A stretch of DNA of 64,000 nt from Acanthopleura granulata (GCA_016165875.1 JABBOT010000014.1:2615857-2679856); one strand, 5' to 3'. Shown: positions 43,708 to 55,110, numbered from the stretch's first letter. Made by a program: numbers and translations. Notes: generated by a model from the sequence alone, not told the origin.

Positions 43708-43837
43708 ATGGCGAGCCGTCGTGTTATACCGACATGCGTGCTGCTCATGATCGTGTTGGGCTGTTTGGGCAAGTTTGGCGCTCTGTTTGTGACTATCCCT
43801 ACCCGAATAACTGGGGGCCTCTTCATGGTAATGTTCG
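43708..43837 (+). pseudogene. SLC23 copy B, GKFGALFxTIP exon with AA acceptor
   Basis: It reads RRVIPTCVLLMIVLGCLGKF, then GALFVTIPTRITGGLFMVMFG. Donor TTCG|GTAAGT. By alignment to copy C (CATCAG|GTTGCC) the exon should start at 43708, but the two bases before it are AA (CCTGCAA). The length of 130 bp equals copy C. Confidence 0.85.
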
Positions 43838-43896
43838 GTAAGTGATTTTATAATTACAATATATCATGATAATGTTTATTTCGTTATTTATTTGTA

Positions 43897-44123
43897 TTTT
43901 ATTTATTTAATTTTAACCTGTACTCAAGAATATTTCACTTACACGACCTCGGCTTGCATTATCTTGGGAGGAAACCGGGCAAGCCCGGGGAAAACCCACC
44001 AACATCCACAGGGTTCTGGCGAACATTCTCATACACGTACAATTAGAGTGGAAGCCAGCACGAGCTGGAAGCTCTTGGGTCATTGTATTTCGCCAGCGCG
44101 TTAATCATTCGGCCACGGATGCC
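43897..44123 (-). mobile_element. SINE family 1, nearly full length, box B damaged
   Basis: TTTATTTAATTTTAACCTGTACTCAAGAATATTTCAC, TTGGGAGGAAACCGGGC, GAAGCCAGCACGAGCTGGAAGCTCTTGGGTCATTG and GCGCGTTAATCATTCGGCCACGG. The segment between body and box A is shortened. Confidence 0.8.
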
Positions 44124-44784
44124 TTTTTCATGACTTTTAAAGGGACTCTCTCTGGCTCATTTGCTCAAAGCGTTCTTGTCCCTGTACGCCTACCCTACCC
44201 TGACTATCAACCATCTCTCTCTCGTTCAGCAAAATCTTCAGGCCAGTCAAAGATAATGAATTGATTTTTCGATCCCAAATGAAAGAGACATGGTCATTCC
44301 CGCGTATACATGCATTTCCTAAATACAGTTCACCGATTTTCAACGCAAAAATGATTTTCAAACAGCCAATTGTCGGTGTCTATAAATATTTACTCAGATA
44401 AATTGACGACCTTAATTAAAGAATCTCTTCGAATACCCGGAAGGTGCTGCCTTTGTCTTGGGGTGTCAAAATCGTGGGTGCCTCAAGCAAACAAGGATGG
44501 AACATTTTTATACAAGATATAACCAAAATAAAATAAAACGCTTACTTTAAATGTATTTCCAACTTGGCCTCTAACGGAATGGTAACATCAACACGATAGA
44601 CCATTTTGTTTGCAGCTTAGATTCTTACAAATACTGCATTTATTTTGTCAGAAATTGAGGTAGTAGGCAGTAATCAGGAAATGATCAGATGTTATCGTGT
44701 AATTCGTCTGTCTAAAGACCCCACCCTCACCTTCCTTCTCAATCTACTGTCCTAAGAGTAAACATTTTCCTTTCACGTCAACAG

Positions 44785-44921
44785 GACAACGGTGGGCTTG
44801 TCTAACCTCCGATTTGTGGATCTCAAGTCCTCCCGAGATCTGTTCGTCCTCGGAACGTCAATATTCCCTGGGATAAGCCTATATTCCTGGATGGAGAATA
44901 ATCCTGGTTCCATTCAAACAG
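44785..44921 (+). pseudogene. SLC23 copy [11 protein letters not shown] exon
   Basis: It reads [44 protein letters not shown] with donor ACAG|GTCAGT. It matches human-type [27 protein letters not shown]. At its 5' end it is 7 bp shorter than copy C, so it does not join in phase with the previous exon. Confidence 0.85.
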
Positions 44922-45670
44922 GTCAGTTTTTCCACTCGGTTACTTTCATTCTGTTGCTCTTGGAATAAGTAAATATAAACTTTGAGTAAATATAACACAA
45001 GTTTAAAATGAACACAACTATGGACAGTGCTATGGTCAGGTGTTTGAAGTGTTGAAGCGTGCGCCTCCTAGGCCGGTGTGCAGCGTTCAGTTCTCAGTTG
45101 AGTCAGTCCAACGCTTTCTTTGAAAACTTCTTTAAAACTTCTTTAAATTACTCTGTTATCGGGATATCTCCAGAATGAGTGTTGTCGTGACGTGGTTTAA
45201 CTATAGTCTTTTCTCTTAAAGTAAATGCCTACATTCCTCTCTATGCCAAATCAGTCTGGGCTACAACCAAAATTGTCTTTTGTTAGTGAGAAGTGTAACA
45301 CGTCCTACTGTCTTAGGACATTACATATTACATATTATCTATTTTTTCAGTGGTTTGTTCTAAACGTTGTTTGGAAATTGATCTTCGGACTGTTCTTCCT
45401 GGAAAGACCATTTTGGTTGGCCACTGTTACGAATGTCTGTTGTGAAATCTATAACCACCAGCTTTACTCTCCAACATGCTGGGCGCCCACATTAAAATGT
45501 AAGATGCATGTTACATGTTACATGTAACAGTTGCATGTTACGTAATATGTAATTACGTTAAACATTGTTGATTTCAAATGTTTTTATGTCTCTTATCCAT
45601 TTATAGACATTATTTAATTGGTTCCCCACATGTGATGATTTCAGTTTGAATTCGGGCTTTTCTTCACCAG

Positions 45671-45767
45671 GTAGTGATGCCGTGGATCAGATCCTCACAC
45701 TACTGTGCAGCAACAGTATGTTTCCTGGGGGGCTTTTGTGGCTTTGTCCTGGACAACACTGTTCCCG
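45671..45767 (+). pseudogene. SLC23 copy B, MFVGG exon with frameshift and lost donor
   Basis: It starts SDAVDQILTLLCSNSMF, then a single extra base shifts the frame; the expected GGFCGFVLDNTVP appears in the next frame. It ends CCCG|ATAAGG where copies A and C have CAG|GTATTG and CGG|GTAAGA. It is 97 bp versus 96 in the others. Confidence 0.9.
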
Positions 45768-46083
45768 ATAAGGTCAAATACATTAACTTTTTTTCAAAAC
45801 TGCAATTAATTCCGTTATACGTTGAAACATAATTTTCCGTGAAAACCTGCTCCATGCAAGGTAATTGTGTGATTACAAGTACGTTTTTTAACGGTATCAT
45901 AAAAAGGTTACACTGGCTTAGGACGCACTGGGAACAGAATTCAACGGAAATATTCCGTCAAACTTAGTTCTTTTTATGAATCCACAGGAGCGGGGATGTA
46001 ACTAACAGGCTAACTTATTATAGTCATCCAGTACACTTTTAGGACGGAAGACTGTTCTGAGTATCAAAAAACTGTGCAGCATA

Positions 46084-46265
46084 TAAGCTTGAAGGATCAT
46101 CTATTATGTCTTACGCCACAGCAGAAGAATTAAAATCATATCATGGCTTGATACGACTAGAGTCAATGATTATGTCTTACGCCACAGCGGAGGTATTGTA
46201 ATCAGATCATGGCTTGATACGACTAAAGCCAATTATTATAATTTACGCCACATCGGAAGTATAGC
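46084..46265. repeat. tandem repeat, about 65-bp unit, three units
   Basis: ATTATGTCTTACGCCACAGC, GGAGGTATTGTAATCA, GATCATGGCTTGATACGACTA repeated with drift, in the last intron of SLC23 copy B. Confidence 0.85.
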
Positions 46266-46431
46266 ATTGCATTTCTTGGCCAGACATGCGTGGCTGTATT
46301 AATATTGAACGCAAATCTAAGTCTCAGGCAAACACGTAACATGTAAACACAGAGAGGAATTGCTTTTAACAGACTACTTTTTGGCTGGCATGATGCAGAC
46401 TTGTAGTTGTTCCGTTGTTCTATGAATTCAG

Positions 46432-46544
46432 GCACTGAGGACGAAAGAGGAATTTTGAAATGGAGCAAGATGATCAATGTGAGATGTCTTTACACACCAG
46501 ATTCACCGCCTACTGGGTGTGATTCGTATGGCTTCCCCTTGTAA
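46432..46544 (+). pseudogene. SLC23 copy B, last exon, cut short
   Basis: It reads TEDERGILKWSKMINVRC, then PPTGCDSYGFPL and TAA. Copy A continues beyond YDLPL for about 70 residues, through YLPFCPSFKGF. CCCTT|GTAAGA at the stop could also act as a splice donor, but no following exon was seen. Confidence 0.8.
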
Positions 46545-47074
46545 GAGTACCACTCTCGGAGAGTAAAAGTGATAAACAAATGGCCTATTCAACTCTCAGA
46601 CAGCGATAAGCGTTGCGCAAGATCATACAAAGAAAGGCGAAGACGCTAGATTAAGTTCAATACATATACATGAACAAAATAGACAAATAGTACAACTAAC
46701 AATAACATACAAAACAATAAAGATAATTATAAAAATATATATGTAGTTTCTTACTGATGATAACGTCTAAATCCGGATGGAATATATCGGCTTCGAAAGA
46801 CAAGTCAGTCAACGTAAATATAGAATCCACAGTCCTTGGGAATTCTCAGTCCTGTAAGTGACAAGCAGCAGTGGGCACGGTAGGCCGACGATAGTGTACA
46901 TCCAACTCCCCGGCAAGCTGCGACTTTACAGGGCGGACGGGTTGACAATAGCGTCCGTGATGCAGAGCTGGCAATGTATTTTTCACGCCTCGGAAATATA
47001 TGCAAAACCACTTCAAACTGAAGCAGAAAAAAATGTACGTAATCGAAAGTGACAATGAGCGATACAAGCTCCAT
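46545..47074. other. 3' flank of SLC23 copy B, nothing recognised
   Basis: No coding exon or repeat family was recognised. Confidence 0.5.
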
Positions 47075-47545
47075 GAAGCCGTCTGAAGTAAAATAGCAAG
47101 TGGCGAAACACAAGCTCACAAAAGTGCTACGTAAAGAAAATGGAGTACAAAATGACGTATGTCGAATGGCATGTAAGCCGATATCTCCAAATCCCACAAA
47201 TTATTTCCAAGGGGACGAGAGTAAATTTACTCTCAAGTGGACACAAGTAAAATTACTGCGAGCTTAACAACTTCCTCGCTCATATTTATACACTAACGTG
47301 AAGAGATTTCTGGATGGTTTGATTGTAAACATATTTACAACATAGATACATCATTCGAGCATGTACGCTGTATGTACAGTGACACGAAACTGATAAACAC
47401 ATAAGCATCGAGAACACGCGACTGAAATCCAGTGCGGGCTATCACGTACAAAAAGGGAAAATGTAGGTCACAGACTGACCCGGTTAGCGCAAAAACAAAT
47501 AAAAAAGATATAATACAATATCTTAAATATGGGGTTCGTAACACT
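47075..47545 (+). repeat. dispersed repeat (family 4), copy 2
   Basis: Collinear with 2840-3316; see that entry for shared blocks. It lies just downstream of SLC23 copy B, while the other copy lies downstream of SLC23 copy A. Confidence 0.75.
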
Positions 47546-47952
47546 CTTGGTTCAGAAGTACCTCAACAGGTGGCGTTGGATAAACTACATTCCATTTTAC
47601 CCCGAGTTTACAGGATTCCAGAGATGTTTCTGCTGCCAGAATGACCACACATAAAGAAGGAAGTATGGCTGGAATGCAGATTTTGTCTCATCAAAGCCTC
47701 GTGAAATCTCCAGCTGTCACGCTCTGCAGGTCATGTGAACGTTATGGATGGCGCTAGGAATTAATCACAATAATAGCAGGTACACGAAGACGATCTATGA
47801 TTCCTGATTGTCTACCGTCCAGTTACAATAATCTTTTGGTTCTGGCCAAACATTGTTAACTGGCAGTGTAGTTTAAAAAATAAATACCATTAGTTTTGCA
47901 GATCCATGATGGAACGTGGTGAATAACCAGGAGTTCTTCACGTGTATGTGAG

Positions 47953-47993
47953 GTCATGGAGGTAAAATAGATCATCTATTTTACCTCTATGAT
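47953..47993. repeat. near-perfect inverted repeat with 1-nt spacer
   Basis: GTCATGGAGGTAAAATAGAT, C, ATCTATTTTACCTCTATGAT: 20-nt arms match at 18 positions. It could form a hairpin or cruciform. No coding context. Confidence 0.9.
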
Positions 47994-48395
47994 CCGCACC
48001 ACGCACCGAGTGTTTTAAAAACCCGGGTGGTGCCCGTACATTTCATCAACCAGCCTCTCGGATGATCAGTGTGAAAAGCGCATTCATCAAACTGACATCA
48101 CTTCTCCGCGTGACAGCACCGGATTGTTTATTTCTTCCCCCAATCCCAGTTAGACTGTGCTAGAAGCAGGCTGGTCTTTGATGAATTCATTTCGTTCTAA
48201 GGACCTTCATATGTTCCTGGCCATAAACGGATATTCCAACTTTTCCAGTATTTCCACCTGAATCTTCCTTTTATCTGTATCTTAATAACGAACTCCGCCC
48301 AGTATCCAGCTTGTCACTTGTTTTTGAATATTTATGACATCACTGGAGTCGACGAACCCTTCGCCCTAACTAAATAACATGCCATGTCGGCTAAT

Positions 48396-48683
48396 GGGCC
48401 TGTGAGACGTGAGTTAGAGCCCGAAGGACTTTGAAACTAACTTGGGCCAGTGACACGTGAGTAAGAGCCCGAAGGACTTTGAAACTAACTTGGGCCTGTG
48501 AGACGTGAGTTAGAGCCCAAAAGACTTTGAAACTAACTTGGGCCAGTGACACGTGAGTTAGGGCCCGAAGGACTTTGAAACTAACTTGGGCCTGTGAGAC
48601 GTGAGTTAGAGCCCGAAGGACTTTGAAACTAACTTGGGCCAGTGACACGTGAGTAAGAGCCCGAAGGACTTTGAAATTAACTT
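48396..48683. repeat. 48-bp minisatellite, six units in A-B alternation
   Basis: Unit GGGCCTGTGAGACGTGAGTT, AGAGCCCGAAGGACTTTGAA, ACTAACTT alternates with a GGGCCAGTGACACGTGAG version, making three 96-bp higher-order units. Since 48 is a multiple of three, the - strand stays open as a 16-residue peptide repeat (QAQVSFKVLRALTHVS), an artefact of the period. Confidence 0.95.
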
Positions 48684-50160
48684 GTCCCCTCCAACACTGT
48701 TTTTCTTGAAGTATTACTTCTTGAATATATCCGTCTGGTTGTCATGTTCTTACGTTTTAATGAACGTTAAATTTTGAAAACTGCTGTTTTTGTATTTTTC
48801 TGTGGTTTAACTGACTATATCCAGAAAAGCAGTAGGGTGTCCGTTGCTAAACTGCCTTGTCAGCCGTAACCATCAGCACTTTTCTTCTTGATTCAGTGGT
48901 GTATTTATTTATTCCATGGTATCTTATTGTTACACTCAAGAATGTTCCACGCATTCAGTGGTGTACGAGAGATACATTTGCGTGTTTACATCTGGTTGGT
49001 GTGTTAAAACCACGCAAAAGGGGAAGACCTAGTGTCTGTTTTAGGAAACTTCCTTAATCATGTGTGGTCGGTTTGTCGGCTATGGGTTATTCGACCGTCT
49101 ATACCGTAAGCAAGCTGCGAAAATATCTAACTAAGCCGTTTCACAAATGTAAAACTGTCTAATGCTTAGGCCACTTACCTTATCCGGCTGTGGTGCGGTT
49201 ACCTGATTGGTTGAGAGCAATTTGCTCTAAAAAAAAACAACTACTTCTTGTAGTAAGCTTTGATCATGTAAAGCTTTTCTCGTCTCACAATATTAAAAAA
49301 ATTGTGACAAAGAACAGTAAGTGTTATTCCCGAAAATACGAGAGAATCAAATGAACATGGTACACATCCGGTAACTGTATGTTCCTATGCTGAAAAGTGT
49401 AGTCAAAAGATTTTCCAGTTTCCTATGTAAGATGGGATGAAGTCCTAAAACACTTATCTTGCCTGAAAATCCGAAAACAGGGTGGCACACAATAAATCTT
49501 TGTCCTTTGTATGGTTCGGTCATACACAGTTAAATCACCATATGGAAGCTGCGGTGCCAGGACACAGCTGCCGGCGGAAATGACCAGTTTCATCTCGCGT
49601 TCGTTTATGGGTGTACGTGTTGGTGAACGTGGTAATCTTGATATGGTCGAAAACTGAAAGCGTCATGATTTCTCTTTCCGTACTGATACCAATGCACATC
49701 GTCATTCAGATCGACAGGCTCTCCTTGCAAATCGAAATCATCATACAGATCCATCACGATCTGCTGTCACTCCATCTTCTTTGAGCCCGCCCTTTGACTT
49801 TAACCCTTACCTTTACTTTGACCTAAATCAGTTGTTCTGCGACTTGAATGACCGTCTCTCCGTTGCACGGCAACGTCACGCTAACCATCTTGACAGCTCT
49901 GTATCATACAGTCGGTGAACAAGTATAATTTGAAAACAAGACCTTACACAACTTTCATCGTCGGCAGGCCCTAACCTTGGGAGACAACTCCACAATGGCA
50001 ATTCTATTGCCGGCCTGGAAAATGCCGATAGTTTTTTAAGTTGTATGTCTCTGTGTCTCATGAAAAATGCTCTGTGCGCCTTCGGTATTTTCCTCCGCTT
50101 CGCCGCAGAAATATATTATCGTCCTTAGCCAAATACCTACCCGTATGCTATGATGGCGGG
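48684..50160. other. unassigned DNA with SINE tail and an open stretch
   Basis: A family-1 SINE tail fragment lies at 48900-48950 (- strand). Around 49657-49917 (+) a frame of about 85 codons without ATG is open (it includes FDFNPYLYFDLNQLFCDLND), possibly a worn transposon or exon. Nothing else was recognised. Confidence 0.4.
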
Positions 50161-50560
50161 AAGGGTCCATTGTAGTCCTTGCCTTCCACGTCCGGGCAGA
50201 GCTTGCGATTACACAAAAAACAACCGCGACCTTCGCGCCTTCGTGGAATTACACGGAAACCGAGGAGGGTGGAGGGCGCGTTTTCTACGTCCTTCACGAC
50301 TCCGTCATCCTTTGTGACTTTCTGTGCCCAGCGGAAGGCAATTCCGTACCCTCCATGCCCTCCATGCGGAGAGCGCGGAAGGCGCAGAGAGCACAGACCC
50401 GAGCCATCCCGCGCTCTCCTCGGAGTAACGGGGGTTGCGTTTCTTTTTTTAATGTCCGGTTTAGCGGGGACTCGAAAAGCGCGATTAAAAATTGACGCTA
50501 TCAGCCACCGTAGTATACCCCTGCAGATATATCTGAATATATACAAAACTGAGTTTACCA
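50160..50560. other. GC-rich island open on both strands
   Basis: About 300 bp are clearly richer in GC than the surroundings, with frames of 130 codons (+) and 152 codons (-) overlapping. Repeated blocks (CCCTCCATG twice, GCGGAGAGCGCGG and CGCGCTCTC) suggest low-complexity or repeat origin. No protein family was recognised in either frame. Confidence 0.4.
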
Positions 50561-50938
50561 TTAGCCAGTAGTGTTCATCCAAAGGGGCTAAAATGTTCAC
50601 AAACACACTACGTCAGATTCACATAATTGTAGCTTAAAACTTAAAGATTTTTTAACATTAGACTTAAGTCATAAAGTGGCACATGGCGTCCCATAGATAC
50701 TCTGCTTAGCATCTCACGAAGCTTATATACGTTGTCAGTGGTTGGAGATCGGGTTTTCCAGACCTTAATCCACCGTTGTTCAACTCATAAGGGTACAAGC
50801 TTGGCAACATTTCTACATCACTGACATTCTCAACAGGACATCAAACTAGGTTGGAGCTCAGATATCCCGGTGTTTCTGTGAACATGGATTCGCGTGAGGA
50901 TGACAACACAGATGTGGACAGAATTCAGGTATTTGTAT

Positions 50939-51145
50939 GTGTATTTATTTGATGTGTATTTATTTACTTATTTATTTACTAATGTGATTGGCGCTTTCCG
51001 CCGTACTCAAGAATATTTCACCTATACGGCGGCGGCCAACATTCTGGTGGGAGGAAACCATGCAGAGCCCGAGGAAAACCTACGACCATCCGCAGGTTGC
51101 TGGCGGACTTTTCCGCGTACGGCCAGAGAGGAAACTAGCATGGCT
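50939..51145 (-). mobile_element. SINE family 1, body without box A
   Basis: TATTTATTTACTTATTTATTTAC tail, CCGTACTCAAGAATATTTCACC, CGGCGGCGGCCAACATTCTGGTGGGAGGAAACC, CATCCGCAGGTTGCTGGCGG and GTACGGCCAGAGAGGAAACTAGCATG. Confidence 0.85.
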
Positions 51146-51497
51146 GTGTATATACGAACACAAAAAGATTAAACATTGACTGATATGGAATGCTGAGAAA
51201 GCCAATCTAGGGATTCACAGTGAAAAATTACAGTGAATTAGAGTCAATGGAATGACCCCTGAAAAATATGAATAGTTAGAATAGAAGAATATGAACCAAT
51301 GTCTGATCGACCAGATTTAGTGGTTTGTTTAATCAACTCCTGCTAAATGGCTCAGAGTATTCATTCCTACAGTGAAAAGTATATACAAGACTTCCTACAC
51401 TTTGTTTAGATTTTGTTTTTTCTTTTTCTTTTTGACTTATACGGCACATATTTTTCGCCAAATTGAGATCTTTGGCGTGATGACGTGAAAATCACAG

Positions 51498-51724
51498 ATG
51501 CGCCTCCGTGACCGACAGATTGGTGTCATAGCGCAGCGCGATGACCTAGGAAACGGTCGCTGTGAGTTCAAATCCATCTTATGCTAGCTTCCTCTCCGGC
51601 CATACGTGGGAACGTCTGCCAGCAACCTACAGACCGGAGAGAGCCCGGTTTCCTCCCACAGTCGTATAATTGAAAAAATCTGGATTACGATGTAGAAAAA
51701 CCACTCAAATACATAAATAAATTT
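51498..51724 (+). mobile_element. SINE family 1, full length
   Basis: GCGCCTCCGTGACCGACAGATTGG head, GGTCGCTGTGAGTTCAAATCC box B, CTTCCTCTCCGGCCATACGTGGGAACGTC, AGAGCCCGGTTTCCTCCCACA and the ATAAATAAA tail. Part of the GGCGGCCAGCATTAT core is deleted. Confidence 0.85.
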
Positions 51725-53476
51725 GTAACATCATTTACCCGTGACAGTAATATAACAACATTTATGTTCATTTTCGATATTCCCTACGTTATGTAAATGG
51801 TCAGAGTTTGTGATTGGCCAACTAAACTTTCACTGATTAGCTTACTCAAAGAAAAAAAGAACTGCCCACCGAACTACTTTTACCGCTATTGTCTGTTTTA
51901 CGTGAAAAGAAAAAAAGAAAGAAAAGAAAGGCTAGGCTAGAGTTCATTAACTGCATCATAACAGGAGTTTCTTAGTACCCGCATGGGTAAGTTTTTGAGT
52001 CACTCAGTCGGCATAAATTTCATCACATGGTAAAGGGTGTTTAAAGAGAATAAAGCGCTTGACACTGTGAGACAAGCTGCTGTCGACCTACTCTTGTTCC
52101 CAAACAAGACAGTGATTTCAGATTGTCAAGTCACGAAATTAACCACCTACAAATGCATTTTATATCTCTGTAGAGATTCAAGATGTCGCGTGTATATGAA
52201 TAAACCATTTGTGGCCTGCCCTTGATGTACCTGATTATCAACCTAGCACATTTGCCACTTCAAACACGATAACTGGTCCCATGCACAATGAATCAACATC
52301 TTTATCTACTGCTGTTGTAATTGTTGAGATAGATCTGAGTCAAACTTTTCGAGAGTTAAAGAGTGGTTTTGCCTACAAAACATTTTGGAAAAAAATACGA
52401 TACCAAATCCTGTTGTGGCATAGTTTTGGACTGTGATGTGTTTTCTGTTCGAGGAAATCACAAATTCCCTCAGTATTTTCTGGAACCATATTAGGTAGAA
52501 TATGTGATTCCGTTCTACCCGTTTCACAGTTATCGATATCAATCCGCATCTTATTTACATACGTGTGAAAACAAAAATAACGCCGTCATACCTTTCAATC
52601 GCCTGAAACGGTTCATAATGAATTATGGGATAAATAGTCTATGCAATTCGTGACAAATTATATCAAACTGTGGATGTAATTGGCAAATGTTTTTTTTTCA
52701 ATGACACTTAGACCAATCCTTTAATGAATTTGATGAAATGGGTCACGAATTCTATATCGTTTATGAAAAACACATAACACTAGTAAAGGTCCTAAGAATT
52801 TCTGAAGATGAAACTAACTCATTTTCACATGACTGGCATCAGCATTTGTCAATATATCCATAAAACCCTAACATATGCAGAATTCAAGCATTTTGCCTCC
52901 ATTTTATTCAGTAAAATTTGAAAAAATCTGTAAAAAATAAATATAGGTAGTCTCTAACGATCATTCAACCGAGACTTACTTTTTCGGTTTCAGTAATTCC
53001 TCCCCTTTGCACGGGCGTATATTGAAGGTACAGCTAAAGGAAAAAATACCGATTTTAAAACTTTGAGTTGTGTTGTATTTAAAAAAAAGATGTTGTGGCC
53101 AAAAAAAAATGCTTCCTTGTTCAACTGGAAAAGCTATACAGGCTCTCCGAGTAGTTCACTTGATAACAAAAACTACGTTATTTATACTGCTTAAGAGATG
53201 TCAGAAGCTATGACTGTGTTCGAAAATAAACAAAATGGGCAATAGCCGATAAGTAATGTCCTGGAGGCTGTTTTACCAACAGGGTGTAAGTTATGTCAAA
53301 CGTAATTGTCATGACACACACTGTAGAGATACGTCGCTGTGTCAGCTATGTTTCTCCGTAAAACAGACACAGTAGTATTATCCTTGAAGCAGCAGATATT
53401 TCGAGCAGTAAAAAGACTTATAACCTAATTGCATTCTTACGTCTAATAACCCGAAAAGTTAGCCTCTACATTGATT
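51725..53476. other. AT-rich intergenic DNA, nothing recognised
   Basis: AT-rich, with a GAAAAGAAAAAAAGAAAGAAAAG purine run near 51905. No gene or shared repeat was identified. Confidence 0.5.
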
Positions 53477-53548
53477 ATTTCATTTATTTATTTAAATTGA
53501 GATTTATCGCAGTAATCAAGAATATTTCACCTATTCGCCGGCTTCACT
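53477..53548 (-). mobile_element. SINE family 1 tail fragment
   Basis: ATTTATTTATTTAAATTGAGATTTATCGCAGTAATCAAGAATATTTCACCTATTCGCCGGC. A + strand fragment follows at 53755. Confidence 0.65.
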
Positions 53549-53754
53549 CGATCTTAATCGTGGCAAGGGATCATTGAACCAGTAACATTAAGTTGGCCCA
53601 GAGATTTTTAAGGACCCCTCGTAAATGTATAGCCAAAAATCATCTTCATGCAACGTTTCCTTGATGCATGATCTTGAATGTTTCAGCTTAGCTGTAAATA
53701 CTTAAATGGAGTCTTCGTTGACGTGATAGCGAAGTACAGGGAATAAAGGATATG

Positions 53755-53895
53755 ATTTCCAAAACAGTTGCTGTGAGTTAAAGTCCATCTCACACCGGCT
53801 TCCTCTCCGGTCATAAGTCGTGAGGCTTGCCCGGGCTCTGTCTGGTTTCCTACCACTCCACCGATACGTCATCAAACACTGATAAATAAAGAAAC
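53755..53895 (+). mobile_element. SINE family 1, eroded copy
   Basis: TTGCTGTGAGTTAAAGTCC, CACACCGGCTTCCTCTCCGGTCATAAG, GGGCTCTGTCTGGTTTCCTACCAC, GATAAATAAAGAAA. Confidence 0.7.
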
Positions 53896-54183
53896 GCAAA
53901 GAATGAAATACTTATGCACCTGGCGATGATATGTCTCCCTGCGGAACACTCATCTTCTGCGACCGACCTAGATACCCATTAAACACACAACTAACAGTGG
54001 GAGACATCCCCTTAGTGTCTGTTTTTCCCTGTTTAATACATTTTGATTGTTTTCTTCTACTCTAGGAAAAAACTGGTTTTAATTCCGCGTAATGTTCACC
54101 CTCCTTCGAATCAGTAAAACCATGCCCACGAGGAGCTACAGGCTGACTTTTGCTGGTCATTCAATAATGTCCCATCAACCTAG

Positions 54184-54294
54184 GTGACCTACACTGTTGA
54201 TGAAAAATCCACGGTACCAGAAGCCCAGTCACGTGACCTGTATTCCGTAGATGATATCCCTCCATGGTACATGTGCATTGCTCTAGCACTGCAG
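54184..54294 (+). pseudogene. SLC23 copy C, first visible exon
   Basis: It reads VTYTVDEKSTVPEAQSRDLY and then SVDDIPPWYMCIALALQ. Acceptor CAACCTAG, donor CAG|GTAAAT. It is 111 bp, intact, phase 0. Confidence 0.88.
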
Positions 54295-54952
54295 GTAAAT
54301 CATCTTCTGTGCCTCAACCAATTGATTATTCGGTCAATCAGTATGATTCATAAAAAAGGTTTCATGAATGTATTTGATATCCCTTCATCTCTCTTTTTGC
54401 GATTATTACGTTTAGTTCTTCTTTGCTTTTTTGTTGTTAGAGCATGCGCACTCAATGATTGTCCTCTTTTGAGATGGCGGTCGCTTTATGGATGGATCAT
54501 GTCACCCCTAAAACCACCAGTCTTTGACAAGTTACTGACGAACCCTCTCAAGTCAGACGTACAAACTTGCACGCTATATTTGTAGAGGACAAGAGGTCTT
54601 CAGAGAATGTTAGACGGCTTACACGGCCTCAAGAGCACCATCGACTGCATCTTGTCGCCAAGGCCCCACGAGAAGAGAGAAAATGAGAATCTAGAAATTC
54701 CATGTCCAAGGCTGGGATTAGTCTTGCACCTTCCAAATGTGCCTGACCTAATTCAATCTCATTAGTGTTCATTCAAGTATTGAATAGATAATCCAAAGTA
54801 AGCCTTCTTTGTATTTAATGTTTTAAATTATCTATTCATGCAGTACTTTGTTGACACTCTCAGCGATGCTCTGTTTCATGCTTTTGGACCGCCTTTCTTT
54901 GGTTGAAGCGAATGTTGTGTTTAACGCTCAGAATGCTCCTTTCTTTTTCCAA

Positions 54953-55110
54953 CAATACCTGACAGCTTTTGGGATATTTCTGCTCATACCATTGCTGCTA
55001 GTTCCCTATCTCTGCATGGCAGACGACTATCCCAGCATTAGTCATCTTATCTCCACAAGTTTCTTTGTCTCTGGAATCTCAACAATTCTACAGACCACAA
55101 TTGGATGCAG
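54953..55110 (+). pseudogene. SLC23 copy C, TM1 exon, acceptor AA
   Basis: It reads QYLTAFGIFLLIPLLLVPYL, CMADDYPSISHLISTSFFVS and then GISTILQTTIGCR. Donor GCAG|GTGATT. The aligned start is preceded by TTTTTCCAA in place of an AG. An in-frame AG at 54931 would extend the exon by seven codons (NAPFFFQ). Confidence 0.88.

Larger units (their letters stand above)
39415..46544 (+). pseudogene. SLC23 copy B, degenerate transporter gene
   Basis: Nine exon-like segments in the right order and orientation match an SLC23 permease and line up with copy C. Defects: the exon at 40110 has lost about 10 bp and its donor; the exons for QGAI and SQYL (copy C 58664-58845 and 59287-59407) are missing; the exon at 41753 is broken by a SINE; the acceptor at 43707 is AA; the exon start at 44785 lacks 7 bp relative to copy C; 45671-45767 has a 1-bp insertion and an AT donor; the last exon stops early. 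The RLPxhQ exon after TM1 and the exon holding the family GNGSTSSxxN-G signature were not found. A transport protein is not possible without many corrections. Transcription cannot be excluded. Confidence 0.85.

Noticed and set aside
48391..48648. 85-codon - strand frame of 16-residue repeats
   Set aside because: Produced by the 48-bp minisatellite period, with no splice or start context.
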